The notes under the pieces are model-generated. The model saw only the letters and a list, made by a program, of their open reading frames with translations, was not told the origin of the DNA and did not search any database. Position numbers and translations under genes: made by a program. A stretch of 64,000 nt of DNA from Zygnema cylindricum (taxonomy: Eukaryota > Streptophyta > Zygnematophyceae > Zygnematales > Zygnemataceae): positions 97,111-161,110 of the forward strand of contig JBBHKE010002973.1 of assembly GCA_037447655.1 (NCBI GenBank). Reading direction: 5' to 3'. How positions within the stretch are numbered: the first letter of the stretch is position 1; each line of letters opens with the position of its first letter. This document shows, piece after piece, positions 22,508-34,145 of this stretch.

Positions 22508-22511
22508 AACC
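22493..22511 (-). promoter_or_regulatory. Copia A primer-binding site, half-tRNA type
   Basis: On the minus strand the sequence directly after the LTR is GGTTATGGGCCCACC. It is the exact complement of the anticodon arm of plant initiator tRNA-Met (GGUGGGCCCAUAACC, recalled from the conserved tRNA), not of its 3' end. The ATG of gag is the complement of the CAU anticodon. The same site occurs in copia C and D, with small changes in B, E and F. Confidence 0.75.
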
Positions 22512-23559
22512 TGAAACTCTGAGACCTCCATAAGTCCTCAGAGTGGACAGCTTCCAAGAAGCCTCTAGGATAATCCTGACCCCTTTGTGTTTAAGCAAAA
22601 ATAACTGCCACCCTGACAGACAAAAACTCTGACCAACTTCACCCCTGTGAAGACAAGACTCCCTTGAGTCGATAGCAAAAAGAATCTTTGAATTTGCTCC
22701 CGTGAGCAGTAAGTTATGGAGGGTCAAAGTTGACCTTTTGTACAGAAGCTCTCTGGGAGAGGGGGTCCTATCTTCTAATTTTTCTAAGTCCTATCTCTCT
22801 CACAGACTCTATCTACTGATGTACGGAACCAATCAGAATTGAGTTCCGTACGCAAAAGTACAGCTGTCGGTGTACTTTATGTACGTATATTGTACGACAT
22901 GGCCAAAATGTCGACACATGTCAAATCCGGATTCGGTGCCATAATCTCCGGAGATTCCACAATCCAACGGAATTTCGCCACGCGTCATCCGATGTGGCGA
23001 TGGCCACAAACCGCCAAAATCTTCCTCCGCGATCTCGGCGCTAATCCCGGCCGTCCGATTAAATTCGGCTTTAATCGTAGCCGTAATAAATACATGCGCG
23101 GTATTTGTTCATTTACGAAACAAATGCGCGGTACTAATTTGTGTCCGTACCGTAAGTCGTACATTATATATTACTGGATCTATGTATCCCGTAATTCATT
23201 TCAGTTAAATGGTTTATCGCTTGTATACATATGTAAATAATTATCAAACTATATGCTAGGTAACACTACCGCTAGATTAAACGGCTAAGGCTACCGGCTA
23301 CTTCGTGTCTGCTGGCCGGCAGGTACAAGGATCAAATCCTGCCGCCGGCACATACATTTTAATTAAATATATAAACCCTAATATAAAATTCCCGTAAACC
23401 TCGGGATAGCCAAGGTAGCCATGGCTCTAGCTTCCTCTCCAATTTCTCAGTGACTGCGACAAGTTTGAGAGTTGGAGAGAGAAGTTAGAGATAGACTGCC
23501 TCGACTTCTATATTTCTTTTCAGACCTAGAAAATACTAATAAAACCATTAGTTTCTACA
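22512..23559 (-). repeat. Copia A 5' LTR
   Basis: The 1048-bp repeat matches 17109-18157 and ends TTTCTACA. The antisense tRNA-like module has CGGCTAAGGC at 23282, GGATCAAATCC at 23329 and TTTT at 23357. Confidence 0.85.
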
Positions 23560-23564
23560 AACTT

Positions 23565-24540
23565 TGCAGTTTGGAAAATTGTTTGGTCTATACGAAAATG
23601 TTTGATGATGCATATCAACCCCCCCCCCCTACTCGGAAAATGACGTCTTCGCCGACCAAGCACTCATAATCACTACAATTGGTGACCAAGGCGTGAGCGT
23701 ATATTTCTGTGAAATCGGATTGTGATTGACACTAAAATTGAAAACAGAGTGGTTCTTTTGTCATACCTAGGACTGGTTCTGTGGTTCTTGCAGAAGTCAA
23801 CAAACGAGTGGTAGTGGGTTGTAGTGTATCTGCGGTAAGACATATTTTCTTGGCAAAATCTTATCTGAGGATAATGGGTTTCGCCCCTGTGTCCAAGAGA
23901 GGTAAAGCTGGGGCCACCCCATTAACTGTGAACAAACCTAACTTGTTATCCAAAAACCTGATGTGTGGAGTAAGAATGGAACGCTCTTTGAGAGTAATCG
24001 CTTGAAGAGATAGGGTACTACGATGGTTTTGAAGCACTTGTAATGCATGTGCAGATTGAGTTAAATCTGAGGATTTAGCCTCGTTATTCGATTCGGGAAG
24101 CATAGTGGACAGTATTGCTAACTGTTCTATGACCTTATAAGCATCTTATATACTCCCCTCTAGAATGGTTAAGGCCTCAGCAGTGATGCTAAAGGTTGTT
24201 TCCGGGATAAGGGTTTTAGGTTCTTTAGCGAAAGATAATGGTATGCAAGTGTTAATGGATTTAGACTCACGATTATGATCGGGAGTCCTTTTGAAAAGAG
24301 CTGCTCGCTGTTGGACGGTTGACTCTCGGAGAGATTGCCCAAGAAAAGAGGGTATATGGACTGCGGTTCGGGCCATTCCATTAATTGCAGTTTGACCTGC
24401 GCCATAAGCGGGGCAAACTGCTCCTTCATCATGGCCGCCATGGTTGCCTGCATCTCTGCTTTGTCTCAGTCCCTTCTACTGATTTTGGTGGGAGTGTCCT
24501 TCTCTTCCCCTTTCGGTGGAGTGACCAATTTAGCCGAGCA
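23565..24540 (-). pseudogene. Gypsy-2 gag-like N-terminus and aspartic protease
   Basis: From 24453 down the strand reads MQATMAAMMKEQFAPLMAQV, a short gag-like region with no zinc knuckle I can see. After frameshifts comes a retropepsin-like segment, LFTVNGVAPALPLLDTGAK, with the LDTGA active site near 23905. The last part before copia A matches gypsy-3 where it runs from protease into methyltransferase. The protease would cut the polyprotein. Confidence 0.65.
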
Positions 24541-24905
24541 AGCAGGTATACCAATTAGTATAAGAATCAACAATAATACTCGTTGACGTCTTGCGGTATG
24601 ACATTGCATAATTTGCGATGGAAAAACCATCAACCTAAAAGCGCATATCATCGTGACGTAACGATTTTACTTGCCTGAAATCTTGGAATCATGTTGCACT
24701 GTTGGTAGGGCTACGGACCGTACATTAGGGTTAGATTCTATGACCAAAAGAACCAATCTCAAGAATCTCGATCGATCTCTGCCACAAGAGTAAGCTCCCA
24801 CGTGTGACAACTCACCCTTGTAAAAAAACGCGAAAACTTGATCCTCATAAAATCCTACCTTGAGCATTTAATCGATTTCATTCGCTGCTGCGTTTAGGCG
24901 TAGAG
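24541..24905 (-). repeat. Probable 5' LTR and primer site of gypsy-2
   Basis: The border near 24554 resembles the outer end of the LTR-like segment at 9205-9255. TGGTATACCTGC directly inside it is a candidate primer-binding site, though I cannot assign the tRNA. The outer LTR limit is lost before the repeat array at 24.9 kb. Confidence 0.35.
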
Positions 24906-24911
24906 TAAGGG

Positions 24912-27693
24912 TGAACTTCCATTAGAGGAAAAGTGGGGTTGTTTGATGGACGCCGTACGATTTCGTACAGATTCGTACCATTTTTTTTTTTGTCAGACGA
25001 AACATGTCTACTGGATGGCTCAAATATTATAGGCGTAAATGTCGACCGTTGGATTTTTCACTTTTTTAGATTCGTGAAGAAATCACGCACATCGTCCAGT
25101 GTGAAGAGACTCTCATCAGGAGGAGAGTTTCTTCACACAAGTCGCGTACCATTGGTTAACGTGAAAATTAAAAAAAAAAAATCCACCACGAACAGGCAAT
25201 GTGAATCAAACACGTCGTACACGCCATGTGCCTTCTGCCATGTGCCTTCCGCCACGGTGTATGTAGGTCGACCGAAATATCTTCGCACGCTCCTTTTGAC
25301 ATTCGCTAACCTTAAAAGTTTGCGGCGCCTTTTTGACATTCCGTTCCAAAATTTTGATTTTCAATTTCAAAATTAAAATCTGGTCGCAAAATTTTTGTAT
25401 GAGTCATTAACTACCGCCACCTGTACAAATATTACGTACAGATTTTTCAGCTTGAAGAATATTTCTAGATTTTAAAAATCTGAAAACAAACCTACGTGGT
25501 GCCAATCATAACTGAGAAACGATGTCTACTGGCACGACATAATGGAAGGCCATGCCAGTAAACACTAGAAATAAACGTATCCTCATGTTTACTCGGACCG
25601 CCTAATGGAGAACAAGCCTAATTCGTCGACCTCAATACGGGTAAAGTTCCATTAGGGGAAAAATGTCGTTGTTTACTGAAAGTCGTACTGTTTAGTACAG
25701 TGCCGTACCAGAAAAAATAAAATGTCAGAACAACAAGCTTACTGGATGAGGGATTTGATTCTCCACGTTTATTGGCGTAAACATGGACCGTCTGATGCAT
25801 AATCGGATACGCCATCGTTTGACACTTCTAGTTCCCAACAAGTGACCCGGAGTAGGTCAATTTTTAGCACCAAAACGAATAGCATCGTGCCTCGTGGAAA
25901 AGTGAACAAATATCGAAGACAACCGCGCGACGAGGTGGGTACACGTCGCCTATGACATGTGCCTTCCGCCAGGGAGGATGCGAGGCCACCGGAAGCCGCA
26001 AGAAAATCTTTGACGGAGGATATTGTTTCACGCTTCTGTTGCCATCCACTAACAATTCTGACATTTTTGTACGCTTTTATAAATCTTAAGTTTCCTCCGC
26101 CCGTACAGATTTTATTCAATACCTCGTACTAGTCATTGTTTACCTTCGCTGGTACAAATATATGGTCACAATTTGATGTCAGAGATTAAGTTACCAGAAT
26201 CTTATTCAACTATTACGTGGACCAATCAAAGTGTTCCACGCAAATAAAATGTTGGTTACTGACCCGATACAATGGAACGATGGCTAAAGGTAAGGTTCCA
26301 TTAGGGAAAAAATGTCGGTGTTTACTGATGGTGGTACTGTTTCGTACAGTGCTTTACCAAAAAATTAAAATGCCAAAAAAACAAGCCTACAGAATGAGCG
26401 ATTTGATTCTCCACGTTTATGGGCGTAAACGTGGATTGTTGGATGCATAATCGGATACGCCATCGTCTCACACTTTCAGTTCGGAACAAGTGACCCAGAG
26501 TAGGTCAATTTTAAGCTTCTGAACGAATATCATCGTGCCTCGTGGAAAAATGAACAAATATCCACGACGATCGCGTGACCAGGTGGGTACACCTCGCATA
26601 AGACATATGAAAACGCCAAGGAGGATGCGACAATATCGCAAGCCGCAAGAAAATCTTTGACGGAGGATATTATTTCACGCTTCTGTTGCCATCCACTAGC
26701 CATTCTGACATTTTCGTACGCTTTTACAAATCTTAAGTTTCGTACGCCCGCACAGATTTTATTCAATACGTCGTACGAGTCACTTTTTACCTTCGCTGGT
26801 ACAAATATAAGGTCACAATTTTATGTCTGATATTCTTTGAAGATTACCAAAATCGTATCTATCTATTACGTGGACAAATCAGAGTGTGCCACGCAAAAAC
26901 AATGTTTGTTAATGACTCGACAAAATGGAACGATAGCTATAGTAAAGGAATTTATGACGTTTACTGAGACCGCCTAATGGAACAGCGCTCTTAGGGTAAG
27001 GTTCCATTAGGGAATAAATGTCGTTTTTTACTTAAAGTTGTACTGTTCCGTACAGTGCCATACCAAAAAAAATAAAATGTCAAAACAACAAGCCTACTGA
27101 ATAAGGGATTTGATTCTCCACGTTTATGGGCGGAAACTAGGACCGTCGGATGCATTATCGGATACGCCATCGTTTGACAATTTCATTTCGCAATAAGTGA
27201 CCCAGAGTAGGTCAATTCTTACCGTTTGAACTAATAGCATCGTGCCTCGTGGAAAAGTGAACAAATATCCATGACGACCACGCGACCCGGTGGGTACACG
27301 TCGCATATGACATGTGCCTTCCGCCTAGGAGGATGTGAGGCTACTAGAAGCCGCAAGAAAATCTTTGAAAGGAGGATACTGTTTAACGCATCTGTTTCCA
27401 TCCACTAACCATTCTGACATTTTTGTACGCTTTTACAAATCTTAAGCTTCGTCCGCCCGTGCAGATTTTATTCAATACGTTGTACCAGTCACTTTTTACC
27501 TTCGCTAATAAAAATATGTGGTCACAATTTGCTTTCATAGATTTTTTCAAGATTTCCATAATCGTATTCATCTATTACATGGACCAATCAAATTTTTCCA
27601 CGGAAATAAAATGTCGGTTATTGACCCACACAATGGAAAGATGGCTTCAATAAACAATTTTTTGACGTTTACTGAGACCGCCTAATGGAACAA
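24912..27693 (+). repeat. Tandem array of four TIR-bearing units
   Basis: Four head-to-tail copies start near 24912, 25640, 26290 and 27002 and are 650-730 bp each. Intact units begin GTTCCATTAGG and end CCTAATGGAAC, which are inverted complements. Internal landmarks repeat in order: gtttact, cgtac-rich hairpin, gatttgattctccacgtttat, gatacgccatcg, cgtggaaaagtgaacaaat, ccgcaagaaaatctttga. The first unit is most diverged and the second lacks its last 40 bp. The last is cut by copia E. They may be non-autonomous DNA transposons amplified in tandem, or a satellite derived from one. Confidence 0.6.
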
Positions 27694-28745
27694 TGTAGAA
27701 ATTAATGGTTATTTTTAGTATTTTCTAGATCTAAAATGAAAGGCAGAAAAGAAGCTGAAGCAGTCTGCTTCTAACTCCTCTCTTCAGCTCCCACACCTGT
27801 CGCAGTCACTGAAAGTTGAAGAGGAAGCTAGAGCCATGGTTGCCTATGCTGCTTAAGAGATAAAGTGACAAGTGGTAGATTTTGGTAGATTTACCAAAAT
27901 ATACTTGATCGACCCATGATTTGATCGTGGTACCTGCCGTCCGTCATGTCTCAAATAGACAATAGCTTTATCCTAAAGACTAAGAATCGGTGGTGAGACC
28001 TATAGGGTTTGACAAATATATAAACCGTGAAGCGTGAACTAATTCATTTAACTGAAACTATAGACGTCGCACATGGATACAGGTTTATAAATTACGAAGC
28101 GATATGGTTCCGAAACGGATACCACGCATTTTGTTTCGACAACAAAACAAAAAACATGCAACGATTTATGACGGCTACGATTAAAACCCGGTTTTGATCA
28201 GACGGCCGCAAAAGATGTCGAGATCGCAAAATAGGATTTTGGCGGTTTTCGATTATCGCCACATCAATTGACACGTGACACGACCACATTGGATTACGGC
28301 ATCTTCGGGAATTAGAGGATTGAATCCAGATATGACATGTGTCGACTAGTTGGCCATGTCGTACCATGGCCGTATAGAAAGTACACCGACCCCAGTACCT
28401 TTCTGTACGACACAGTATTTTGATTAGTGTCGTACTTCAGTGGATAGAGTTTTAGAGAGAAAAAGGACTTACGAAAATTTGGTAGATAGGATCCTTTCTC
28501 CCAGACAGCCTATGTACAAAAGGTCAACTTTGACCCTCCATAACTTACTACTCAGGGAAGCAAATTCAGATATTATTTTTGCTATCAACTCAAGGGAGTC
28601 TTACCTTCACAAGAGTGGAGGTGGTCAAAGTTTTTGTTTGCCAGGGAGGCAGTGTTTTTTGTTGAAACACAAAAGGGTCTGGGTTATTATAAAGGCTTCG
28701 TGTGAGCTGCTTACTCAAAGGGCCAATGGAGGTCTCAGAGTTGCA
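27694..28745 (+). mobile_element. Copia E 5' LTR (truncated element)
   Basis: The segment begins TGTAGAAATTAATGG and ends TTGCA next to a primer-binding site. It is colinear with the copia C LTR on the same strand but more diverged. The minus-strand tRNA-like module is degenerate near 27905-27985. The left end sits in the last unit of the tandem array. Confidence 0.75.
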
Positions 28746-28865
28746 AGTTATGGGCCCACCATCTAAGGCGCCCATCTTTAATGGAACTGGATTCATATAC
28801 TGGGAGAGTATGATGACAAGATCTCTATGTGAGAAAAGGTTTAGGGGAATAGTGAGTGGACGGGT
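28746..28865 (+). pseudogene. Copia E gag fragment
   Basis: The primer-binding site reads AGTTATGGGCCCACC (one change). The gag starts at 28750 with MGPPSKAPIFNGTGFIYWE and stays open through CEKRFRGIVSGR. The sequence is then replaced by the copia B LTR. No continuation of this gag is found beyond copia B. Confidence 0.7.
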
Positions 28866-29921
28866 TGTAACTTTGAGACCTCCATAAGTCCTCAGAGTGG
28901 ACAACTTCCAAGAAGCCTCTAGGATAACTCTGACCCCTTTATGTTTCAGCAAAAACAACTGCCACCCTGGCAGACAAAAACTCTGAACACTTGCACCCCT
29001 ATGAAGGCAAGACTCCCCTGAGTCGATAGCAAAAAGAATCTTTGATTTTGCTCCCCTGAGCTGTAAGTTATGGAGGGTCAAAGTTGGCCTTTTGTACAGA
29101 AGCTCACTGGGAAAGAGGGTCCTATCTCCTTATTTTTCTGAGTCCTATCTCTCTCACAAACTCTATCTACTGATGCACGGAACCAATCTGATTACAGTTC
29201 CGTACGCAAAAGTACAGGTGCCGGTGTACTTTATTTACGGACATTGTACGACATGGCCTAAATGTCGACAGATGTCATATCCGGATTCGGTGCCATAATC
29301 TCCAGAGATACCACGATCCAATGTAATTTCGCCACGTGTCATCCGATGTGGCGATGGCCACAAACTGCTGAAATCTTCTTCCGCGATCTCGGCGCTAATT
29401 TTGGCCGTCTGATTAAATTCGATTTTTAATCGTAGCCGTAATAAATACATGCGCGGTATTCGTTTCACTAAAGAAATAAATGCGATGTATTGATTTTTTG
29501 TCCGTACCGTAATCTGTACTTATACATTACTGGATCTATGTATCCCGTAAACAATTATAGTTAAATGATTTATCCTATGTATTTCTGTTTTAATAAATAT
29601 CAAACCATACACTACGTAACATTAGTTCTAAACTTAATGGCTAAGGCTACCGGCAAACTGCTGTCTGCCGGCCGGTAGGTACCAGGATCAAATCCTGTGG
29701 CCGGCACATACCTTTAAGTAAATAAACCCCTAACTAATATAAATTTCCCGTAAACCTCTGGATACCTTAGGTAGCCATGGCACTAGCTCCCTCTCCAATT
29801 TCTCAGTGACTACGACAAGTTTGAGAGTTGGAGAAAGAAGTTAGAGGTAGATTGCCTCGGCTTCTTTCTATATTTCTATTTAGACCTTGAAAATACTTAA
29901 AATGGACCATTAATTTCTACA
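28866..29921 (-). repeat. Copia B 3' LTR
   Basis: It begins TGTAACTTTGAG and ends TTTCTACA. The antisense tRNA-like module is the clearest of this subfamily: TGGCTAAGGC at 29638 and GGATCAAATCC at 29685, with the T-run reduced to TTT. Confidence 0.8.
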
Positions 29922-29934
29922 CTCCGCTTATTTT

Positions 29935-31942
29935 CTAGTCAATATTTAATTTCAGACCACACTTCTCCCTGCGGAAAATTAGCTTAGGGGAAGGCACACG
30001 TTTGGTCATCATATCTGCTACCATCTCACTGTCTGGTTTGTACTCTAAACTGATTATTTTGTTTTCTAATTTCTCTCTAACAAAGCTGAGTCTGATGTCC
30101 ATGTGTTTGGCTTTAAAATGATGTTTAGGATTGGCAGAAATAGCAATTGCTGCCTGATTATCATAAAAACTTTTCTGCACACCACTCTTAAGGTGACCAA
30201 GCTCATCAATCAAAGACTTGACCCACATCAATTATTTTACAGCCGAGCAAGAGGCCATATACTCAGCCTCCATGGTGGATTGAGCAATAACTCTTTGCTG
30301 TTTGCTACTCCAACAGCAAGCCCCATCACCCACATATAATACATATCCAGAAGTGCATCTCCTCATCGGAGCATCACCATAACTGGCATCACTCCAAGTA
30401 GTGATGTCTGTATTCTCCCCACCCAAATGCAACCATAGATCCCTAGTTCCTATCAAATATCTAAGGACTCTCTTAGCTGCCTCCCAATCCCTCTTAGTGG
30501 GAGCATTTAGACTTCTACTCAGCACTCCTACAGCTGCAGCGAAATCCGGCCGGATACAATTCATAAAATAGATTAGACTTCCCACTACTTGTCTGTAAAG
30601 AATAGTTTGCATGAACTTCTGTTCTTCAGGAGATAATTTCTCGTCTAAGACTATGATTCATCCTTCCTCACTCCCCTCACTTCCCTTCTTCAACTCCATT
30701 GGAGTTGTACAACTATTAGCGTTATCCATTTGAAATTTTTCAAGCATGTTCCCTAATACTTCCTTTTGAGTCAATCTTATAATTTTTCTTTTTCGGTCTC
30801 TCTCTGCTTGAATTCCCAAAATATATTTTGCTTCCCCCATATCCTTCATTTCAAATCTCCCCTTAAGATCGGTTTTTCAGTTTATTAATTTTTTCCATTG
30901 ATTTACTTAAAACAAGTAAATCATCAACATAAATTGCAATAAATATAAAACCTTCCTCATCTTCGAAAACATAGATTGAGTGATCTGAGCTGATCCGAAT
31001 ATATCCTAGACCGGTAAGAAACTCATCAAGCTTCTTATTCCACTGTCGAGGGGCTTGTTTCAAACCATAAAGAGATTTAATCAGCCGGCATACCTTACTC
31101 TCCTCTCCTTCCTCCACAAACCCTTCGGTTGTCGCATGAAGATCTCCTCTTCCAATTCTCCATGCAAAAAGGCTGTTTTGATGTCCATCTGGTGCACTTC
31201 CATGTCTTGCGCTGTTGCCACAATGAGAAGTATGCGGATGAAGGGAAATCTGACCACCGGGGCAAAGGTTTCATCGTAGTCAATTCCCTTGTTTTGTGTA
31301 AATCCCTTTGCCACTAGTCGGGCCTTGTAGCGCTAGATTGTGTTATCTGGGTTCAGTTTTAATTTGAAAACCCACTTACAACCGATTGGTTTTCGGTTAG
31401 GTGGACAATCCACTAGCTCCCAAGTATCGGCTGCCATAATTGAGGCCATCTCCTCATTGATGGCAGTCTTCCACCGATTTCTTTCTCGACAGGTCATCGC
31501 CTCTCCATAAGTTTGAGGTTCATCTTGATGAGATAGGTTAGTTACCTTGTTATGAACCTTTTTTTCTTGCAGTCTTTTGCTACTTCTCCTTCCCCCCTCA
31601 AAATCTGAGGCTGGAATAGATGGTTCTCGTGGATTCTTTCGAACAAACTCGACTTCTCCCCTATCCCATGATTCCGAATCAATTTCCACCACGTCTTCCG
31701 CTTCGGGTAGAGTTGTCACTGGAGTTTCCACAGCCGAGTCCTTTTCGGTCTAATTTGTATCTGCAAGAATGTCATCTTCTCTAAAACCTGGATAGTTAGG
31801 AAGCTCAAAGTCATCGGAATTTTCTGACTCAAATCTGATTTTTACTGACTTTATATACTTGAACGGATCCACCGACTTTCCTTCATCCATAACTACTAGA
31901 TGCTTTACTAAGATTATATCTTCCCTTTTTAGATCATAAACT
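29935..31942 (-). pseudogene. Copia B reverse transcriptase and RNase H, broken
   Basis: Pieces in order on the minus strand are: [16 protein letters not shown] (31731-31333), AKGFTQNKGIDYDETFAPVVRFP (31314-31081), then LYGLKQAPRQWNKKLDEFLTGL with an intact YVDD (31117-30863). MKDMGEAKYILGIQ, the RNase H SDASYGDAPMRR, STMEAEYMA and FYDNQAA follow. At least three frameshifts and several stops separate them. The catalytic YVDD is kept here, unlike copia A. Confidence 0.75.
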
Positions 31943-32941
31943 TGTTGAAATAAGTAGTTTTTGTATTTTCTAGTTTAAAATAAAATTAGCATAAACATAT
32001 ATAAGAAATGATGGAAGCCTGCCTCCATCTCTTCTCTCTTTCCCCCATACTTTTTGTAGTCACTGAAGGAGAGAGAGAGCGATGGAGCCATGGCTGCCCC
32101 TGCTCCATAGGAAGGACTAAAGAGTGACTTAAATCACTCTCAACAAAAGGTTGAGTCCGGCAGGACTCGAACCCCCGACCAGTAGAGCGCGGCGTAGCCG
32201 TTAGCTCTAACCAGTCTGTCGTAGAAGTCCCTTAGATGATATAGGGTTTCATTCATAAACTATTGTATAGTACCGAAATGATCTAACTGGAATATGAAAC
32301 GAAACAAACATAGAACTTGTTAAGGTTTAGTGCAAACGTCATTTCGCACGAAACAAATGAAACAGACACTTTGAACCGTCGACATTTAATGTCAGATTTA
32401 ATCCGACGGCGCACGTCGTCACCGAGATCGCGGAATGGTCACTTTGGATTTTATGGACGTGGCATGACGTGGCTCCGCGTGGAAGGATGACATTCGGTCA
32501 CGGGAATTCCGGAGGAAATACGAACAAGTGGAAAAATGACACGCGTCCACTCAAGAGCATTGTCGTACACCGGCCGTACAGAAAGTACATCCGCCATAGT
32601 ACCTTTCTATACTCTACAGTAATACGATTGGTTCATACTTTAGTAGATAGGGGTTGTGAGAGGGATTTAGGACTTAGGAAATATTTGGTAGATAGACACC
32701 TCTCTCTAAGAGAGCTTTGTATAAATTGGCATTTTTTGCCGACTCATAACTTATCGCCTGGTTGGCCGTTTTCAGTGATTCTTTTTGCTACAGACTCAAG
32801 GGAGTCCAAGCTGCACAGGGGTGCTGTCAAATTGTCAGTGTGCCTTCTTCGGCAGAATTGGTCGTGGCTTAAAGTGGGTTAGTTAAATAGTATCTAGAGG
32901 CTTCCTGTATTCTGTAGTCCAATGGAGGACACAGAATTGCA
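31943..32941 (+). mobile_element. Solo copia LTR in copia B pol
   Basis: The 999-bp sequence begins TGTTGAAATA and ends AATTGCA. It is flanked by a perfect AAACT duplication (31938-31942 and 32942-32946). Its removal restores the pol sequence of copia B. Module order matches other copia LTRs but the sequence is clearly a different subfamily. It presumably arose by LTR-LTR recombination of a full element. Confidence 0.85.
32145..32213 (-). ncRNA. tRNA-like Pol III module in the solo LTR
   Basis: On the minus strand TGGTTAGAGCTA (A box, D-arm like; 32213-32202) is followed by GGTTCGAGTCC, a perfect B box (32173-32163). TTTT (32148-32145) closes it. The 5' acceptor half of a tRNA is missing, so it is not a working tRNA gene. 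It runs antisense to the LTR, as in the other copia LTRs. Transcription is untested. Confidence 0.5.
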
Positions 32942-32946
32942 AAACT

Positions 32947-34140
32947 CTATATCCTTTAACTTCCTCATCATATCCTAATAAGTATTTCGGTTTTCCTTTT
33001 GGATCTAGCTTCTTATTGGACCGATCAGTATCTAGACTGAATACTTGACTGCCGAAAACCTTTAATTGAGATATGTCTGGTTTCCGGCCTGTCCATCTCT
33101 CATAAGGTGTTTGATCTTTTATAGCAGAAATAAGAACTCTATTTTTGAGGTAATTAGCACAGTTCATTGCTTCTGCCTAAAACCTTTTTCCTCTCTTCTT
33201 ATCTGACAACATACTTCTAGCACTATCACTTAGTGTTCTATTTAACCTTTCAGCTACTCCATTTTGTTCTGGGTTTTTTGGAAGTGTCTTTTGGTGTTAG
33301 ACCCCATCTTCCCTCAAAAAATCCTCAAACTGGTTAGAAGTATACTCTCCACCATTGTCACTCCTTATTCTCTTGATTGGAGTTTCATGGAGTTTTTCGC
33401 TCCATGCTTTATATTGTCTAAAACAATCCTGAGCTTCCGGACTTATTTCTTAAAAAATACACTCGGGAATACCGAGACCAATCATTAGTGATAGTCATCA
33501 TAAATCTCTTCCCTTCGGTGAGGGCACTTTATCCGGTCCCCAAATATCTGTGTGTACTAGATCTAGAATTTTTTCTCCCTTATAGGTGGTTGTTTTAGGA
33601 AAGGGTAATCTGTGTGTTTTACCTTGAGCACATTCACTACAATCACTTATATTATCACTCTCACTGAACTTAATCCCTTTTACCACTCCCATCTTTTTCA
33701 TCTCTCTTAACTTGTCTAGATTCACATGCCCAAGCCTCTTATGCCACATCATAAAATTATGAACACCAGCATAATAAAATTTCTTCGTTTCATTACTTAA
33801 AACGAGCCTAAACACCCCATGGCTACCTTTCTCATCAGTGAAATAGACATCCTCCTCAAAACTAGCAGTAAAGACTCCATCCCAAATGCTAGTAAAAAAA
33901 CCCTTATCATCTAATACAGTTGTAGATTTGAGGTTTTTGTTCAGCTTCGGAATAAATAATACATCGGAGAATGGTACTATGGATGTCTTTCCTTCTATTA
34001 TCACTTTCCGATCTATCCATCCTACAATAGTAGTGGTGACTATCCTCCAATCCCCGTACTCTTTCTCTACAGTGTGAATCTTTTTTATCATAGTGAAGAG
34101 GTGTTTATCCTTACACATGTGCATGGAGGCACCTGAATCT
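32947..34140 (-). pseudogene. Copia B protease tail, pre-integrase and integrase, broken
   Basis: The frame at 34124-33498 contains SMHMCKDKHL, DVLFIPKLNKNL and MMWHKRLGHVNLDKLREMKK. It continues to CSECAQGKTHRLPFPK and LVHTDIWGP. Fragments of the integrase core follow to 32950, including VAERLNRT with its catalytic E intact. A frameshift at 33498 and several stops break it. Confidence 0.75.
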
Positions 34141-34145
34141 ACAAT

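Larger units (their letters stand above)
17109..23559 (-). mobile_element. Copia A: complete Ty1/copia element nested in gypsy-2
   Basis: The 6451-bp element has LTRs at both ends, TG...CA termini and a perfect AACTT duplication. It is read on the minus strand. The internal region holds the primer-binding site, gag, protease, integrase, RT and RNase H in copia order, then a polypurine tract (aaaataaggggag on the minus strand) next to the 3' LTR. It interrupts gypsy-2 between protease and methyltransferase. The two LTRs differ at roughly 20 positions by eye, so it is fairly recent. Confidence 0.85.

Noticed and set aside
24912-27693. CRISPR-like array
   Set aside because: Units are 650-730 bp with no short repeat-spacer structure, and the genome is eukaryotic.
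32145-32213. Genuine tRNA gene
   Set aside because: The A and B boxes fit, but there is no pairing acceptor stem and no 5' half of the D arm. I keep it only as a tRNA-like module.
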